Origin: Candidatus Kuenenia stuttgartensis
GTDB taxonomy: Bacteria > Pseudomonadota > Alphaproteobacteria > SMXS01
Assembly (NCBI GenBank): GCA_943329845.2
Contig: CALQFM020000044.1
Span: 1-34,992, forward strand
Reading direction: 5' to 3'
DNA: 34,992 nt
The position numbers were made by a program, and so were the translations under genes. Under the pieces are notes generated by a model. It saw nothing but the letters and a program-made list of their open reading frames with translations. It was not told where the DNA came from and did not search any database. Of this stretch, positions 24,065-30,317 are shown in pieces (the stretch's first letter is position 1; the number at the start of each line of letters is the position of its first letter).

Positions 24065-25309
24065 ATGACCTCGAACCAGCCGTCCCCGTTTCCGGCACCA
24101 TGCCCGCGCACCGACGTGCTGATCGTCGGCGGCGGCCTCGCCGGCCTCAGCCTCGCCGTGGCGCTGGGCCGGGCCGGCATCGACGTCACCGTCGCAGAAC
24201 GCGCCAGCCTGGACGCCACGGTGGATCCGGGGTTCGACGGCAGGGTAACCGCCATCGCCTACGCCTCGTGGCGCCTGCTCGAGGGGATCGGCGCCTGGCA
24301 GCACATGGAGGCCCATGCCCAGCCCATCCTGGACATCCGGGTGACCGACGGCGCGGCGGCCGTGTTCCTGAATTTCGACCACCGGGCGCTGGGCAACGAG
24401 CCATTCGGCTACCTGCTGGAGAACCGGCACATCAGGCTCGGGCTGCTGCGGACGATCCAGGATCTGGGGACGGTCCACCTGCAATACCCGGCGACGGTGG
24501 ACGGCATGGAGGCGCATCCTGGCGGCGTCACCGCCCGTCTCGGCGGCCATGGCGCGCTGCGCGCTGCCCTTGTGGTGGCGGCCGACGGCCGCAAGTCGCC
24601 GCTGCGCGAGGCGGCCGGCATCAAGGTGCTTGGGCACGACTATGCGGAAACCGGCATCGTCACCACCATCGAGCACGAGAAGGACCATCTGGGTATCGCC
24701 CACGAGCGCTTCCTGCCCGCCGGGCCGTTCGCCGTGCTGCCGATCGCCGGCCGCCGATCGTCTCTGGTGTGGAGCGAGAAGCATCACGTGGCCAAGGCGA
24801 TACTGGCGCTCGACGACGACGCCTTCAACGCCGAGATCTCCAAGCGCATGGAAGGCTTCCTGGGGACGGTGCACGCCGTTGGCCCGCGCTTTTCCTATCC
24901 CTATGCGGTGCATGTGGCCGAACGCTTCTGCGCCGACCGGCTGGCGCTGGTGGGCGACGCGGCCCACGGCATCCATCCCATCGCCGGCCAGGGTCTCAAC
25001 CTTGGCTGGCGCGACGTGGCGGCGCTGGCCGAGCTGCTCGTCGACACCGCGCGGCTCGGTCTCGACATCGGCTCGCCGCTGGTGCTGGAGCGCTATGACC
25101 GCTGGCGGCGCATCGACACGCTGACGCTGGCGACGGTCACCGACAGCCTCAACGCGCTGTTTACCAACGACGTCGCCCCGGTCCGCCTGCTGCGCGACGC
25201 GGGCCTCGCCGTGGTCAACCGTATCGATCCGCTCAAGCGGTTCTTCATGCAGCATGCCCGAGGTACCGTCGGCACCCTGCCGCGTCTGCTGAAGGGTGAG
25301 GCGCTTTAG
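24065..25309 (+). CDS. UbiH/UbiF/Coq6-family FAD hydroxylase
   Basis: Flavoprotein monooxygenase of the ubiquinone biosynthesis hydroxylase family, 414 residues. It has the dinucleotide motif VLIVGGGLAGLSLAVALGRA near residues 18-37, the middle DG motif VVAADGRKSPLRE, and the second FAD motif LVGDAAHGIHPIAGQGLNLG. LGWRDVAALAELL follows. Alphaproteobacteria have several paralogues (UbiH, UbiF, UbiL, UbiM) differing in which ring position they hydroxylate, and the sequence alone does not tell which this is. The start at 24065 lacks an obvious Shine-Dalgarno but gives the usual N-terminus. It is divergent from glnK. Confidence 0.9.
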   Translation: MTSNQPSPFPAPCPRTDVLIVGGGLAGLSLAVALGRAGIDVTVAERASLDATVDPGFDGRVTAIAYASWRLLEGIGAWQHMEAHAQPILDIRVTDGAAAVFLNFDHRALGNEPFGYLLENRHIRLGLLRTIQDLGTVHLQYPATVDGMEAHPGGVTARLGGHGALRAALVVAADGRKSPLREAAGIKVLGHDYAETGIVTTIEHEKDHLGIAHERFLPAGPFAVLPIAGRRSSLVWSEKHHVAKAILALDDDAFNAEISKRMEGFLGTVHAVGPRFSYPYAVHVAERFCADRLALVGDAAHGIHPIAGQGLNLGWRDVAALAELLVDTARLGLDIGSPLVLERYDRWRRIDTLTLATVTDSLNALFTNDVAPVRLLRDAGLAVVNRIDPLKRFFMQHARGTVGTLPRLLKGEAL

Positions 25310-25362
25310 ACCGGGACGCGTCCGGCGTCCCATCCCTGCAAGGATGACGACACGGCCGCAAG

Positions 25363-25806
25363 ATGCTCCAGATAAAGCCCTATGAACCGTTCCATCTCCA
25401 CGCGACCGCCACCCTGTGGCTGGCTAGCTGGCGTTCCACGGGCGTCACGCTCGCGGAGGAGGTCACCTATGACGACTTGGCCGCACGCATCCCGGTCGAA
25501 ATCGCGGCCCAATGGTCGGCCTTCCTGGCTTGGGAAGGCGATACGCTGGTGGGGTTGCTGGCCTTGAAGCCTGCCACCTCATGCCTCGACCAGCTGTTCA
25601 TCCTCCCGCAAGCACAGGGGCGCGGGATCGGCGCCGGGCTCCTCGACCGGGCGAAGCGGGAGATGCCGGATGGGTTTTGGCTGCGCACGGTCGCCGCGAA
25701 CGCCGGTGCCCGCCGCTTCTACGAACGGCACGGCTTCCGCCATACCGAAACCGTCGCGGACGCCCGCCTAGGACATGAAATCGCGATTTATCGGTGGCCC
25801 GCCTGA
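25363..25806 (+). CDS. GNAT family N-acetyltransferase
   Basis: A 147-residue single-domain GNAT acetyltransferase. The acetyl-CoA motif A is DQLFILPQAQGRGIGAGLLD (Q/RxxGxG/A reading QGRGIG), and NAGARRFYERHGFRHTETV is motif B with the usual F/Y-E-xxGF pattern. The substrate is unknown. It follows the UbiH-type gene by 53 bases on the same strand and is convergent with the DUF1192 gene. Confidence 0.88.
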   Translation: MLQIKPYEPFHLHATATLWLASWRSTGVTLAEEVTYDDLAARIPVEIAAQWSAFLAWEGDTLVGLLALKPATSCLDQLFILPQAQGRGIGAGLLDRAKREMPDGFWLRTVAANAGARRFYERHGFRHTETVADARLGHEIAIYRWPA

Positions 25807-25815
25807 TCCTGGCGC

Positions 25816-25846
25816 AAAAAAAGGCCGCTAGCAAATGCCTGCGGCC
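25816..25846 (-). terminator. Intrinsic terminator, minus strand
   Basis: GGCCGC (25841-25846 on the minus strand) pairs with GCGGCC (25823-25828) around a 12-base loop and is followed at once by seven T (25816-25822). It ends transcripts from the DUF1192 side and forms the 3' end of the candidate small RNA. Confidence 0.85.
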
Positions 25847-25899
25847 AAGTCTGGGGGAGTCATCGGATCGGTCAAGGGAGGGGTAATACCGATCCGATG
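25816..25899 (-). ncRNA. Candidate small RNA with anti-Shine-Dalgarno loop
   Basis: The minus-strand transcript would open with CATCGGATCGGT (25888-25899), loop ATTACCCCTCCCTTG, then ACCGATCCGATG (25861-25872): a perfect 12-bp stem. The loop presents CCCCUCCC, which could pair with GGAGG-type ribosome-binding sites. Another C-rich single-stranded run (ACTCCCCCA) follows, then the terminator. A TATGGT -10-like hexamer (25905-25910) would place the 5' end at the foot of the stem, giving about 84 nt. Hairpins exposing CU-rich anti-SD motifs followed by a terminator are the hallmark of several alphaproteobacterial trans-acting RNA families. It could instead be just the 3' trailer of the DUF1192 mRNA. 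Confidence 0.5.
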
Positions 25900-25922
25900 T
25901 GACAACCATAGGCGATGGAATA

Positions 25923-25937
25923 TTAACCCTGGATTAA
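25923..25937. promoter_or_regulatory. Perfect CtrA-type box
   Basis: TTAACCCTGGATTAA matches the full CtrA site TTAA-N7-TTAA exactly. It lies between two convergent genes, where no mRNA promoter is expected, but about 25 bases upstream of the candidate small RNA on the minus strand. Confidence 0.55.
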
Positions 25938-25960
25938 CGGCGTCCGGATTTCCGGCTTTC

Positions 25961-26152
25961 TCACCTGAACAGCTTGGCCGCCGCTGATTGGCTGGATTCC
26001 TTGGAATCCATCAGCTTTTTCGTGCGCAATATCTCGGCCTCGAGCAGCGCGATGCGCTCCTTCAGTTCATAAAGCGAGAGATTGTCGAGTACTTCCCGGG
26101 CGAGATCGGCGGCGCCGGCCGGGCGCGGGCGGGGCAGGTCATCCAAATCCAC
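25961..26152 (-). CDS. DUF1192 family small protein
   Basis: A 63-residue protein typical of DUF1192: an acidic, proline-containing head (MDLDDLPRPRPAGAADLARE), then a coiled-coil core (LDNLSLYELKERIALLEAEI), and the terminal AAAKLFR. The function is unknown. The start is GTG at 26152, because GGAGG lies five bases upstream. A longer reading from TTG at 26188 would place that ribosome-binding site inside the gene. The gene is divergent from the quinone oxidoreductase with 63 bases between starts. Confidence 0.88.
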   Translation of the reverse strand: MDLDDLPRPRPAGAADLAREVLDNLSLYELKERIALLEAEILRTKKLMDSKESSQSAAAKLFR

Positions 26153-26215
26153 CTTGTCCTCCTGTTCGTCGTTGGTAAGGTGCCGCAAGCTTACTCGAAA
26201 ACGGGGACTACCAGA

Positions 26216-27214
26216 ATGTCCGACCTGCCGAAGACTGCGCCGGCCATCGTCATCACCAAGTTCGGCGGTCCGGAGAACATGGTGCTGCAGGACGTGCCGG
26301 TGCCCGTTCCCCAGGCTGGCGAGATCCTGATCCGGGTGCGCGCCGCCGGCATCAACCGGGCCGATGCCGCCCAGCGCGAAGGCCTCTATCCGCCGCCGAA
26401 GGGTTCGTCGGAGATCATGGGCCTGGAATGCGCGGGCGAGGTGGCGGCCCTAGGCGACGGCGTCACCGGCTTCAAGGTTGGCGACAGGGTCTGCGCGCTG
26501 CTGGCGGGCGGCGGCTACGCCACCTATTGCGCCGTGCCCGCCGTGCAGGCGCTGCCGCTGCCGAAAGGATTCAGCTTCGAACAGGGCGCGGCGGTCATGG
26601 AGACGTTCTGCACGGTCTGGACCAACGTCTTCGAGCGCGGCCGGCTGCAGCCTGGCGAGCGCCTGCTGGTGCATGGCGGCTCGTCGGGCATCGGCACCGC
26701 CGCCGTCGCGCTGGCCGCGGCGCTGGGCGCCGAGGTCTACGCCACCGCCGGCACGCCCGAGAAGTGCCAGGCCTGCGTCGACCTGGGCGCCAAACGCGCC
26801 ATCAACTACAAGACCGAGGATTACGTCGAGGTCATCAAGGCCGAAACCGGCGACGGGGTTGACGTCGTGCTCGACATGGTGGGCGGCGATTATCTGGCCC
26901 GCGACCTGTCGATCATGCGGCTCGAGGGCCGGCATGTCAGCATCGCCACCCTGGGCGGCAATACGGCCCATATCCCGATCTTCACCATGATGCTGAAACG
27001 CCTGACCATCACCGGCTCGACGCTGCGCGCGCGGACGCCCGAGCAGAAGGGGTCCGTCGTCCGCGGCGTCCACCAGACGGTCTGGCCGCTGTTCGAGAGC
27101 GGGCGCATCGCGCCGGTGATCGATTCGGTGCTGCCGCTCGCCCAGGCGGCGGATGCCCAGCGCCGCATCGAATCCAGCGTCCACATCGGCAAGATCATCC
27201 TCCGGGTCGACTAA
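26216..27214 (+). CDS. NAD(P)H quinone oxidoreductase (zinc-free MDR family)
   Basis: Zeta-crystallin/PIG3-like oxidoreductase of the medium-chain dehydrogenase superfamily, 332 residues. The N-terminal GroES-like domain has GEILIRVRAAGINRADAAQR and GLECAGEVAALGDGV. The Rossmann domain has the NADP motif VHGGSSGIGTAAVALAAALG, then DVVLDMVGGDYLARDL. No zinc-binding cysteine cluster is present, consistent with quinone reductase-type members. It probably reduces quinones or enones with NADPH. A longer in-frame reading upstream overlaps the DUF1192 gene and is rejected. Confidence 0.93.
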   Translation: MSDLPKTAPAIVITKFGGPENMVLQDVPVPVPQAGEILIRVRAAGINRADAAQREGLYPPPKGSSEIMGLECAGEVAALGDGVTGFKVGDRVCALLAGGGYATYCAVPAVQALPLPKGFSFEQGAAVMETFCTVWTNVFERGRLQPGERLLVHGGSSGIGTAAVALAAALGAEVYATAGTPEKCQACVDLGAKRAINYKTEDYVEVIKAETGDGVDVVLDMVGGDYLARDLSIMRLEGRHVSIATLGGNTAHIPIFTMMLKRLTITGSTLRARTPEQKGSVVRGVHQTVWPLFESGRIAPVIDSVLPLAQAADAQRRIESSVHIGKIILRVD

Positions 27215-27253
27215 AGCAGCCCGCGCTCTCTTCAGCGCGGACAAGCTGCTTTA
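27212..27253. repeat. Two-tier hairpin overlapping the oxidoreductase stop codon
   Basis: TAAAGCAGC (27212-27220) pairs with GCTGCTTTA (27245-27253), and inside it CCGCGCT (27221-27227) pairs with AGCGCGG (27234-27240). The first three bases are the TAA stop of the oxidoreductase gene. It probably forms the mRNA 3' end. Confidence 0.6.
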
Positions 27254-27266
27254 GCACTTTAGAAGC

Positions 27267-27314
27267 GATCATCTTTTCCGCTTTCCGGCAAGTACGCCGG
27301 AAAGCAGGATGATC
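27267..27314. repeat. Second two-tier palindrome before trcR
   Basis: Outer arms GATCATC (27267-27273) and GATGATC (27308-27314) enclose a perfect inner stem, GCTTTCCGGC (27280-27289) with GCCGGAAAGC (27296-27305), around a six-base loop. The style is that of dispersed palindromic repeats of alphaproteobacteria. It lies about 100 bases upstream of the TrcR-type gene. Confidence 0.6.
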
Positions 27315-27415
27315 TAGACAAAATCTTTCTTTCGCTCGGGCCTCAGCCTATATAGGGGCGAACATCCGAGCTTTGACTTCCCGTCGGCGCCGATGCGGCG
27401 CACAGGAGACTATTG

Positions 27416-28033
27416 ATGAACCTACCGTTGATGCCCAAGGCAACCGCTGTCTGGCTCGTCGACAACACCAAGCTGACCTTCCGTCAGATCGGCGATTTCT
27501 GCGGTCTGCATGAACTGGAAGTGCAGGGAATCGCCGACGGCGAAGTGGCGCAGAATATTGTCGGCCTGGATCCGGTCAGCAATGGCCAGGTCACCCGCGA
27601 GGAGATCGCCCGCTGCGAGGGTGATCCGGCCGAGCGCCTGAAGCTGAACCAGCCGGTGATTCCGGAAGCCAAGAAGCGCAAGGGCCCGCGCTACACGCCG
27701 GTGTCCAAGCGGCAGGACCGCCCCGACGCCATCGCCTGGCTGGTGCGGTTTCACCCCGAGTTGACTGATGCGCAGGTCGGCAAGCTGATCGGCACCACCA
27801 AGCCGACCATCGCGTCGATTCGCAACCGCAGCCACTGGAACATGACCAACCTGAAGCCCACCGATCCGGTGACCCTGGGTCTGTGCAGCCAGATGGAGCT
27901 GGACGACGCGCTCCGTATCGCTTCGGCGCGACTCGAAAAGCTGCGCCCGGCCCAGACGGACGTCCCCTGCATGGGCGAACAGCCCTTCGTGGACCTGGGC
28001 AGGATGCCCCAGCCGGACATCACCTTCGACTGA
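27416..28033 (+). CDS. trcR: DUF1013 / TrcR-type cell-cycle transcription regulator
   Basis: A 205-residue protein of the DUF1013 family, almost confined to alphaproteobacteria and described as a cell-cycle transcriptional regulator (TrcR). The N-terminal segment TAVWLVDNTKLTFRQIGDFC with GLHELEVQGIADG looks like a helix-turn-helix. A second HTH-like stretch is FHPELTDAQVGKLIGTTKPT, before IASIRNRSHW. Strongly basic KKRKGPRYTPVSKRQDRPDA links the two. The ATG at 27416 has GGAGA eight bases upstream. The gene stands alone, ending in a hairpin (28055-28078) against the convergent DUF465 gene. Confidence 0.88.
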   Translation: MNLPLMPKATAVWLVDNTKLTFRQIGDFCGLHELEVQGIADGEVAQNIVGLDPVSNGQVTREEIARCEGDPAERLKLNQPVIPEAKKRKGPRYTPVSKRQDRPDAIAWLVRFHPELTDAQVGKLIGTTKPTIASIRNRSHWNMTNLKPTDPVTLGLCSQMELDDALRIASARLEKLRPAQTDVPCMGEQPFVDLGRMPQPDITFD

Positions 28034-28054
28034 ACGGCAATCATCCGCGCTACC

Positions 28055-28078
28055 CCCGGCGGCCCTCAGACCGCCGGG
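28055..28078. terminator. Hairpin between trcR and the convergent DUF465 gene
   Basis: CCCGGCGG (28055-28062) pairs with CCGCCGGG (28071-28078) around an eight-base loop. It is a strong GC stem between two gene ends and may stop transcription from both sides. No T run follows, so it is not a classical intrinsic terminator. Confidence 0.5.
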
Positions 28079-28092
28079 TCGCGCCGCGGGCG

Positions 28093-28257
28093 CTAGTCCT
28101 GCAGCCGCGTGATCTCTTCCTTTATTCGGAGTTTTTCCCGTTTGAGGGAGGTAAGCCGGACCTAGTCCGGCGAGGGGCGATGCATCTCGCCGCTGATTTC
28201 GTCTTCGAGACGATGATGTTTTGATTCGAGTGCCGACAGATGTGCCTCACTGGTCAT
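28093..28257 (-). pseudogene. DUF465 (YdcH-like) gene interrupted by an amber codon
   Basis: With a strong AAGGAG site seven bases before ATG 28257, the frame reads MTSEAHLSALESKHHRLEDE, ISGEMHRPSPD, then TAG (28162-28164), then VRLTSLKREKLRIKEEITRL and a final TAG at 28093. Both halves match the DUF465 family, whose members read RPAPDQ...LKKQKL at the break. One base (CAG to TAG) accounts for the stop. The 54-codon total is the normal family size. The amber codon sits in the loop of a GCCGGAC-TAG-GTCCGGC hairpin. Options are a recent nonsense mutation, read-through, or a sequence error. A second, intact DUF465 gene lies at 29517. Confidence 0.7.
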
Positions 28258-28359
28258 CAATATCTCCTTCTGCAGACTTAACCCGTATATTACATCACGG
28301 CGACAGCGGCAGAGTCACGGAAGAACGATTCTAATCTAGGTTGCAAAGCGGAGGCCGGG

Positions 28360-28947
28360 ATCTCCACCGGGACCCAAAACTTCAACGCAAACAAACTGAT
28401 CGTCGGCATTACCGGCGCGTCGGGCGTGATCTACGGCGTCACGCTGTTGCGAGCGTTGAAGGCGGCTGGCGTCGAAAGCCACCTTGTGATCTCGAAGGCC
28501 GCCGAGTTGACGCTGGGCTACGAAACCGACCTGAAGCCTGCCGACGTCCGGGCGCTGGCCGACAAACATTATCCAGCCGCCGACGTGGGTGCCGCCATCG
28601 CATCCGGCTCTTTCCGGGGCCTCGGCATGGCCATCGTGCCATGTTCGGTACGGTCCATGTCCGAAATCGCGACCGGCGTAACCACCACCCTGCTGACCCG
28701 CGCCGCCGACGTCACGCTGAAGGAACGCCGCCGGCTGGTGCTGCTGCTGCGCGAGTCGCCGCTCCATCTTGGCCACCTGCGCACCATGGCCGCGCTGGCC
28801 GAGATGGGCGCCATCATCGCGCCGCCCCTGCCCGCCTTCTACCCGCGCCCCGAAACCGTGCAGCAGATCGTCGACCATTCGGTCGGACGGCTGCTGGACC
28901 TGTTCGGTATCGACAACGACCTGGCGTTCCGCTGGCGGGAAAGCTAA
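28360..28947 (+). CDS. ubiX: Flavin prenyltransferase UbiX, non-canonical start
   Basis: Makes prenylated FMN, the cofactor of the UbiD decarboxylase in ubiquinone synthesis. The conserved N-terminal FMN motif VGITGASGVIYGV is complete only if translation begins upstream of GTG 28426. The frame is open back to 28282 but contains no ATG, GTG or TTG before the motif. GGAGG at 28350-28354 lies five bases before ATC 28360, which would give about 195 residues, close to the family norm. The later motifs IVPCSVRSMSEIATGVTTTL, ERRRLVLLLRESPLHLGHLR and PPLPAFYPRP are intact. The start is thus either a rare ATC (or CTG at 28396) or an ATG changed by one base. Confidence 0.85.
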   Translation: MSTGTQNFNANKLIVGITGASGVIYGVTLLRALKAAGVESHLVISKAAELTLGYETDLKPADVRALADKHYPAADVGAAIASGSFRGLGMAIVPCSVRSMSEIATGVTTTLLTRAADVTLKERRRLVLLLRESPLHLGHLRTMAALAEMGAIIAPPLPAFYPRPETVQQIVDHSVGRLLDLFGIDNDLAFRWRES

Positions 28948-28962
28948 ACCCTTAAATGCTTG

Positions 28963-28988
28963 GTCATTCCCGCGTGCGCGGGAATGAC
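28963..28988. repeat. Short palindromic repeat at the ubiX / TIGR02444 junction
   Basis: GTCATTCCCGCG (28963-28974) and CGCGGGAATGAC (28977-28988) are perfect 12-base inverted arms with a two-base centre. It belongs to the same broad family as the 8141-8223 element and supplies the last codons and stop of the minus-strand gene. Confidence 0.75.
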
Positions 28989-29440
28989 GGGCCAGGGTCG
29001 GGGTTCGTAGCGTTGACGAGCGGCGTCGCCGCTTCCAGAAACGCCGAAACATCCGCATCGAGATGAGCCGCATAAAGTCGCAGATTGGCCAGCGCCGCCG
29101 CCGCATCCGGCAAGCCCGCCTCGCCCAGCGCCTCGAGCGCGTCCTGCTCCAGCTTTTCCGCCGCCAGCTCGGCCTTCTTGACGGCCTCGCGTACCGTTGC
29201 GTCCTTCGGCAGCGACCGGCGCATCTCGCGCAGCGGCTGGATGTAGGACTGGACCGGCGATGCCGTTTCCAGCGCAAGCTCGAGCGCTTCCGGCGTCAGC
29301 GCCCGTCCGATCCAGAGGCAATACAGCGCCAGGTTCACGTCGGCGCCGAAACGATCCTGCAGATCCAGGCACGCGGCCTCCACGCCCGGCATGCCGTAGA
29401 TTTGCAGGGAAAAACTCCAGAAACTGCCAGCAGGGGACAT
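28964..29440 (-). CDS. TIGR02444-type protein of unknown function
   Basis: A 158-residue mostly helical protein. The N-terminal block FWSFSLQIYGMPGVEAACLD, then LQDRFGADVNLALYCLWIG, matches a small uncharacterised proteobacterial family (TIGR02444/DUF2390). A long helical remainder follows (VREAVKKAELAAEKLEQDAL). The last residues PSFPRTRE and the TGA are encoded by a palindromic repeat, so the natural C-terminus has probably been replaced by repeat insertion. Function unknown. It is convergent with ubiX and divergent from the DUF465 gene. Confidence 0.8.
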   Translation of the reverse strand: MSPAGSFWSFSLQIYGMPGVEAACLDLQDRFGADVNLALYCLWIGRALTPEALELALETASPVQSYIQPLREMRRSLPKDATVREAVKKAELAAEKLEQDALEALGEAGLPDAAAALANLRLYAAHLDADVSAFLEAATPLVNATNPDPGPSFPRTRE

Positions 29441-29516
29441 ATGCGACCGAAAGGCTCACGGATTCGTCGTTACGCTGTTATCATACGCGCGGGAACTTTT
29501 GTGGCTTTACGGAACG

Positions 29517-29717
29517 ATGATCGATCGAGCGGCGCTGGAAGCCAAACTGGCCCAGTTGGAGATTGAGCACAGCGATCTGGACGCTTCGATCTTGGCCCTG
29601 CAGACGCAGGCGCATGTGGATCAGATTCGCGTCCAGCGGCTGAAGAAGCGCAAGCTGGCCCTCAAGGACCAGATCGCGAAGGTGCGCAGCGAGCTCACCC
29701 CCGACATCATCGCCTGA
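29517..29717 (+). CDS. DUF465 (YdcH-like) small protein
   Basis: A 66-residue coiled-coil protein: MIDRAALEAKLAQLEIEHSD, then RVQRLKKRKLALKDQIAKVR, ending TPDIIA. This is the DUF465 pattern of a helix, a short turn and a basic LKKxKLxLKDxI helix. The function is unknown. Location just upstream of purE-purK is common in alphaproteobacteria. The ATG at 29517 is preferred over an in-frame TTG six codons upstream. It is paralogous to the interrupted gene at 28093-28257. Confidence 0.85.
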   Translation: MIDRAALEAKLAQLEIEHSDLDASILALQTQAHVDQIRVQRLKKRKLALKDQIAKVRSELTPDIIA

Positions 29718-29757
29718 CGGTGCGCGCGCACCAGCCCCCGACCCCTGAACCATGCGC

Positions 29758-29785
29758 TTGCTACCGGCGGATTCCCGCCTATAAT
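29758..29785 (+). promoter_or_regulatory. Sigma-70 promoter of purE-purK
   Basis: TTGCTA (29758-29763), a 16-base spacer and a perfect TATAAT (29780-29785) lie about 30 bases before the purE start codon. Transcription would begin near 29792. No PurR-type operator is apparent. Confidence 0.7.
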
Positions 29786-29814
29786 CGCGCGCTTTTCCGA
29801 TGGAAGGCAACGTA

Positions 29815-30309
29815 ATGGCGGATATGCCGCTGGTGGGGATCATCATGGGGAGCCAGTCCGACTGGGCCACCATGAAGCATGCCGCCGACATCCTGGCCGA
29901 GCTTGGCGTCCCCTACGAGACCCGCATCGTCTCGGCGCACCGCACGCCCGACCGCATGGTGGAATACGCCAAGACGGCGCGCGCCCGCGGCCTGAAGGCG
30001 ATCATCGCCGGTGCCGGCGGCGCGGCGCACCTTCCCGGCATGACGGCGTCGATGACCATCCTTCCGGTCTTCGGCGTGCCCGTCGAGTCGAAGGCCCTGA
30101 AGGGCGAGGACAGCCTGCTGTCCATCGTCCAGATGCCGGGCGGCATTCCGGTCGGCACCCTCGCCATCGGCGTCGCGGGCGCCAAGAACGCCGGCCTGCT
30201 CGCCGCCCGTGTCGTCGCGCTGATGGACGAGAAGGTCTCGGCCCGGCTCGAGGCCTGGCACCTCGCGCTGACCGAGTCCGTCGCCACCGAACCCGTCGAC
30301 GAGGCGTAG
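29815..30309 (+). CDS. purE: N5-carboxyaminoimidazole ribonucleotide mutase
   Basis: Converts N5-CAIR to CAIR in de novo purine synthesis (class I PurE). 164 residues. Conserved segments are [39 protein letters not shown] (active-site His in SAHRTP), [19 protein letters not shown] and [19 protein letters not shown]. The start at 29815 has GGAAGG seven bases upstream. An ATG five codons earlier overlaps this ribosome-binding site. purK follows after eight bases, in the same operon. Confidence 0.97.
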   Translation: MADMPLVGIIMGSQSDWATMKHAADILAELGVPYETRIVSAHRTPDRMVEYAKTARARGLKAIIAGAGGAAHLPGMTASMTILPVFGVPVESKALKGEDSLLSIVQMPGGIPVGTLAIGVAGAKNAGLLAARVVALMDEKVSARLEAWHLALTESVATEPVDEA

Positions 30310-30317
30310 CAGGTCCC

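Noticed and set aside
25988-26215. N-terminal extension of the quinone oxidoreductase
   Set aside because: It overlaps the DUF1192 gene on the other strand and adds residues absent from the family; ATG 26216 gives the normal N-terminus.
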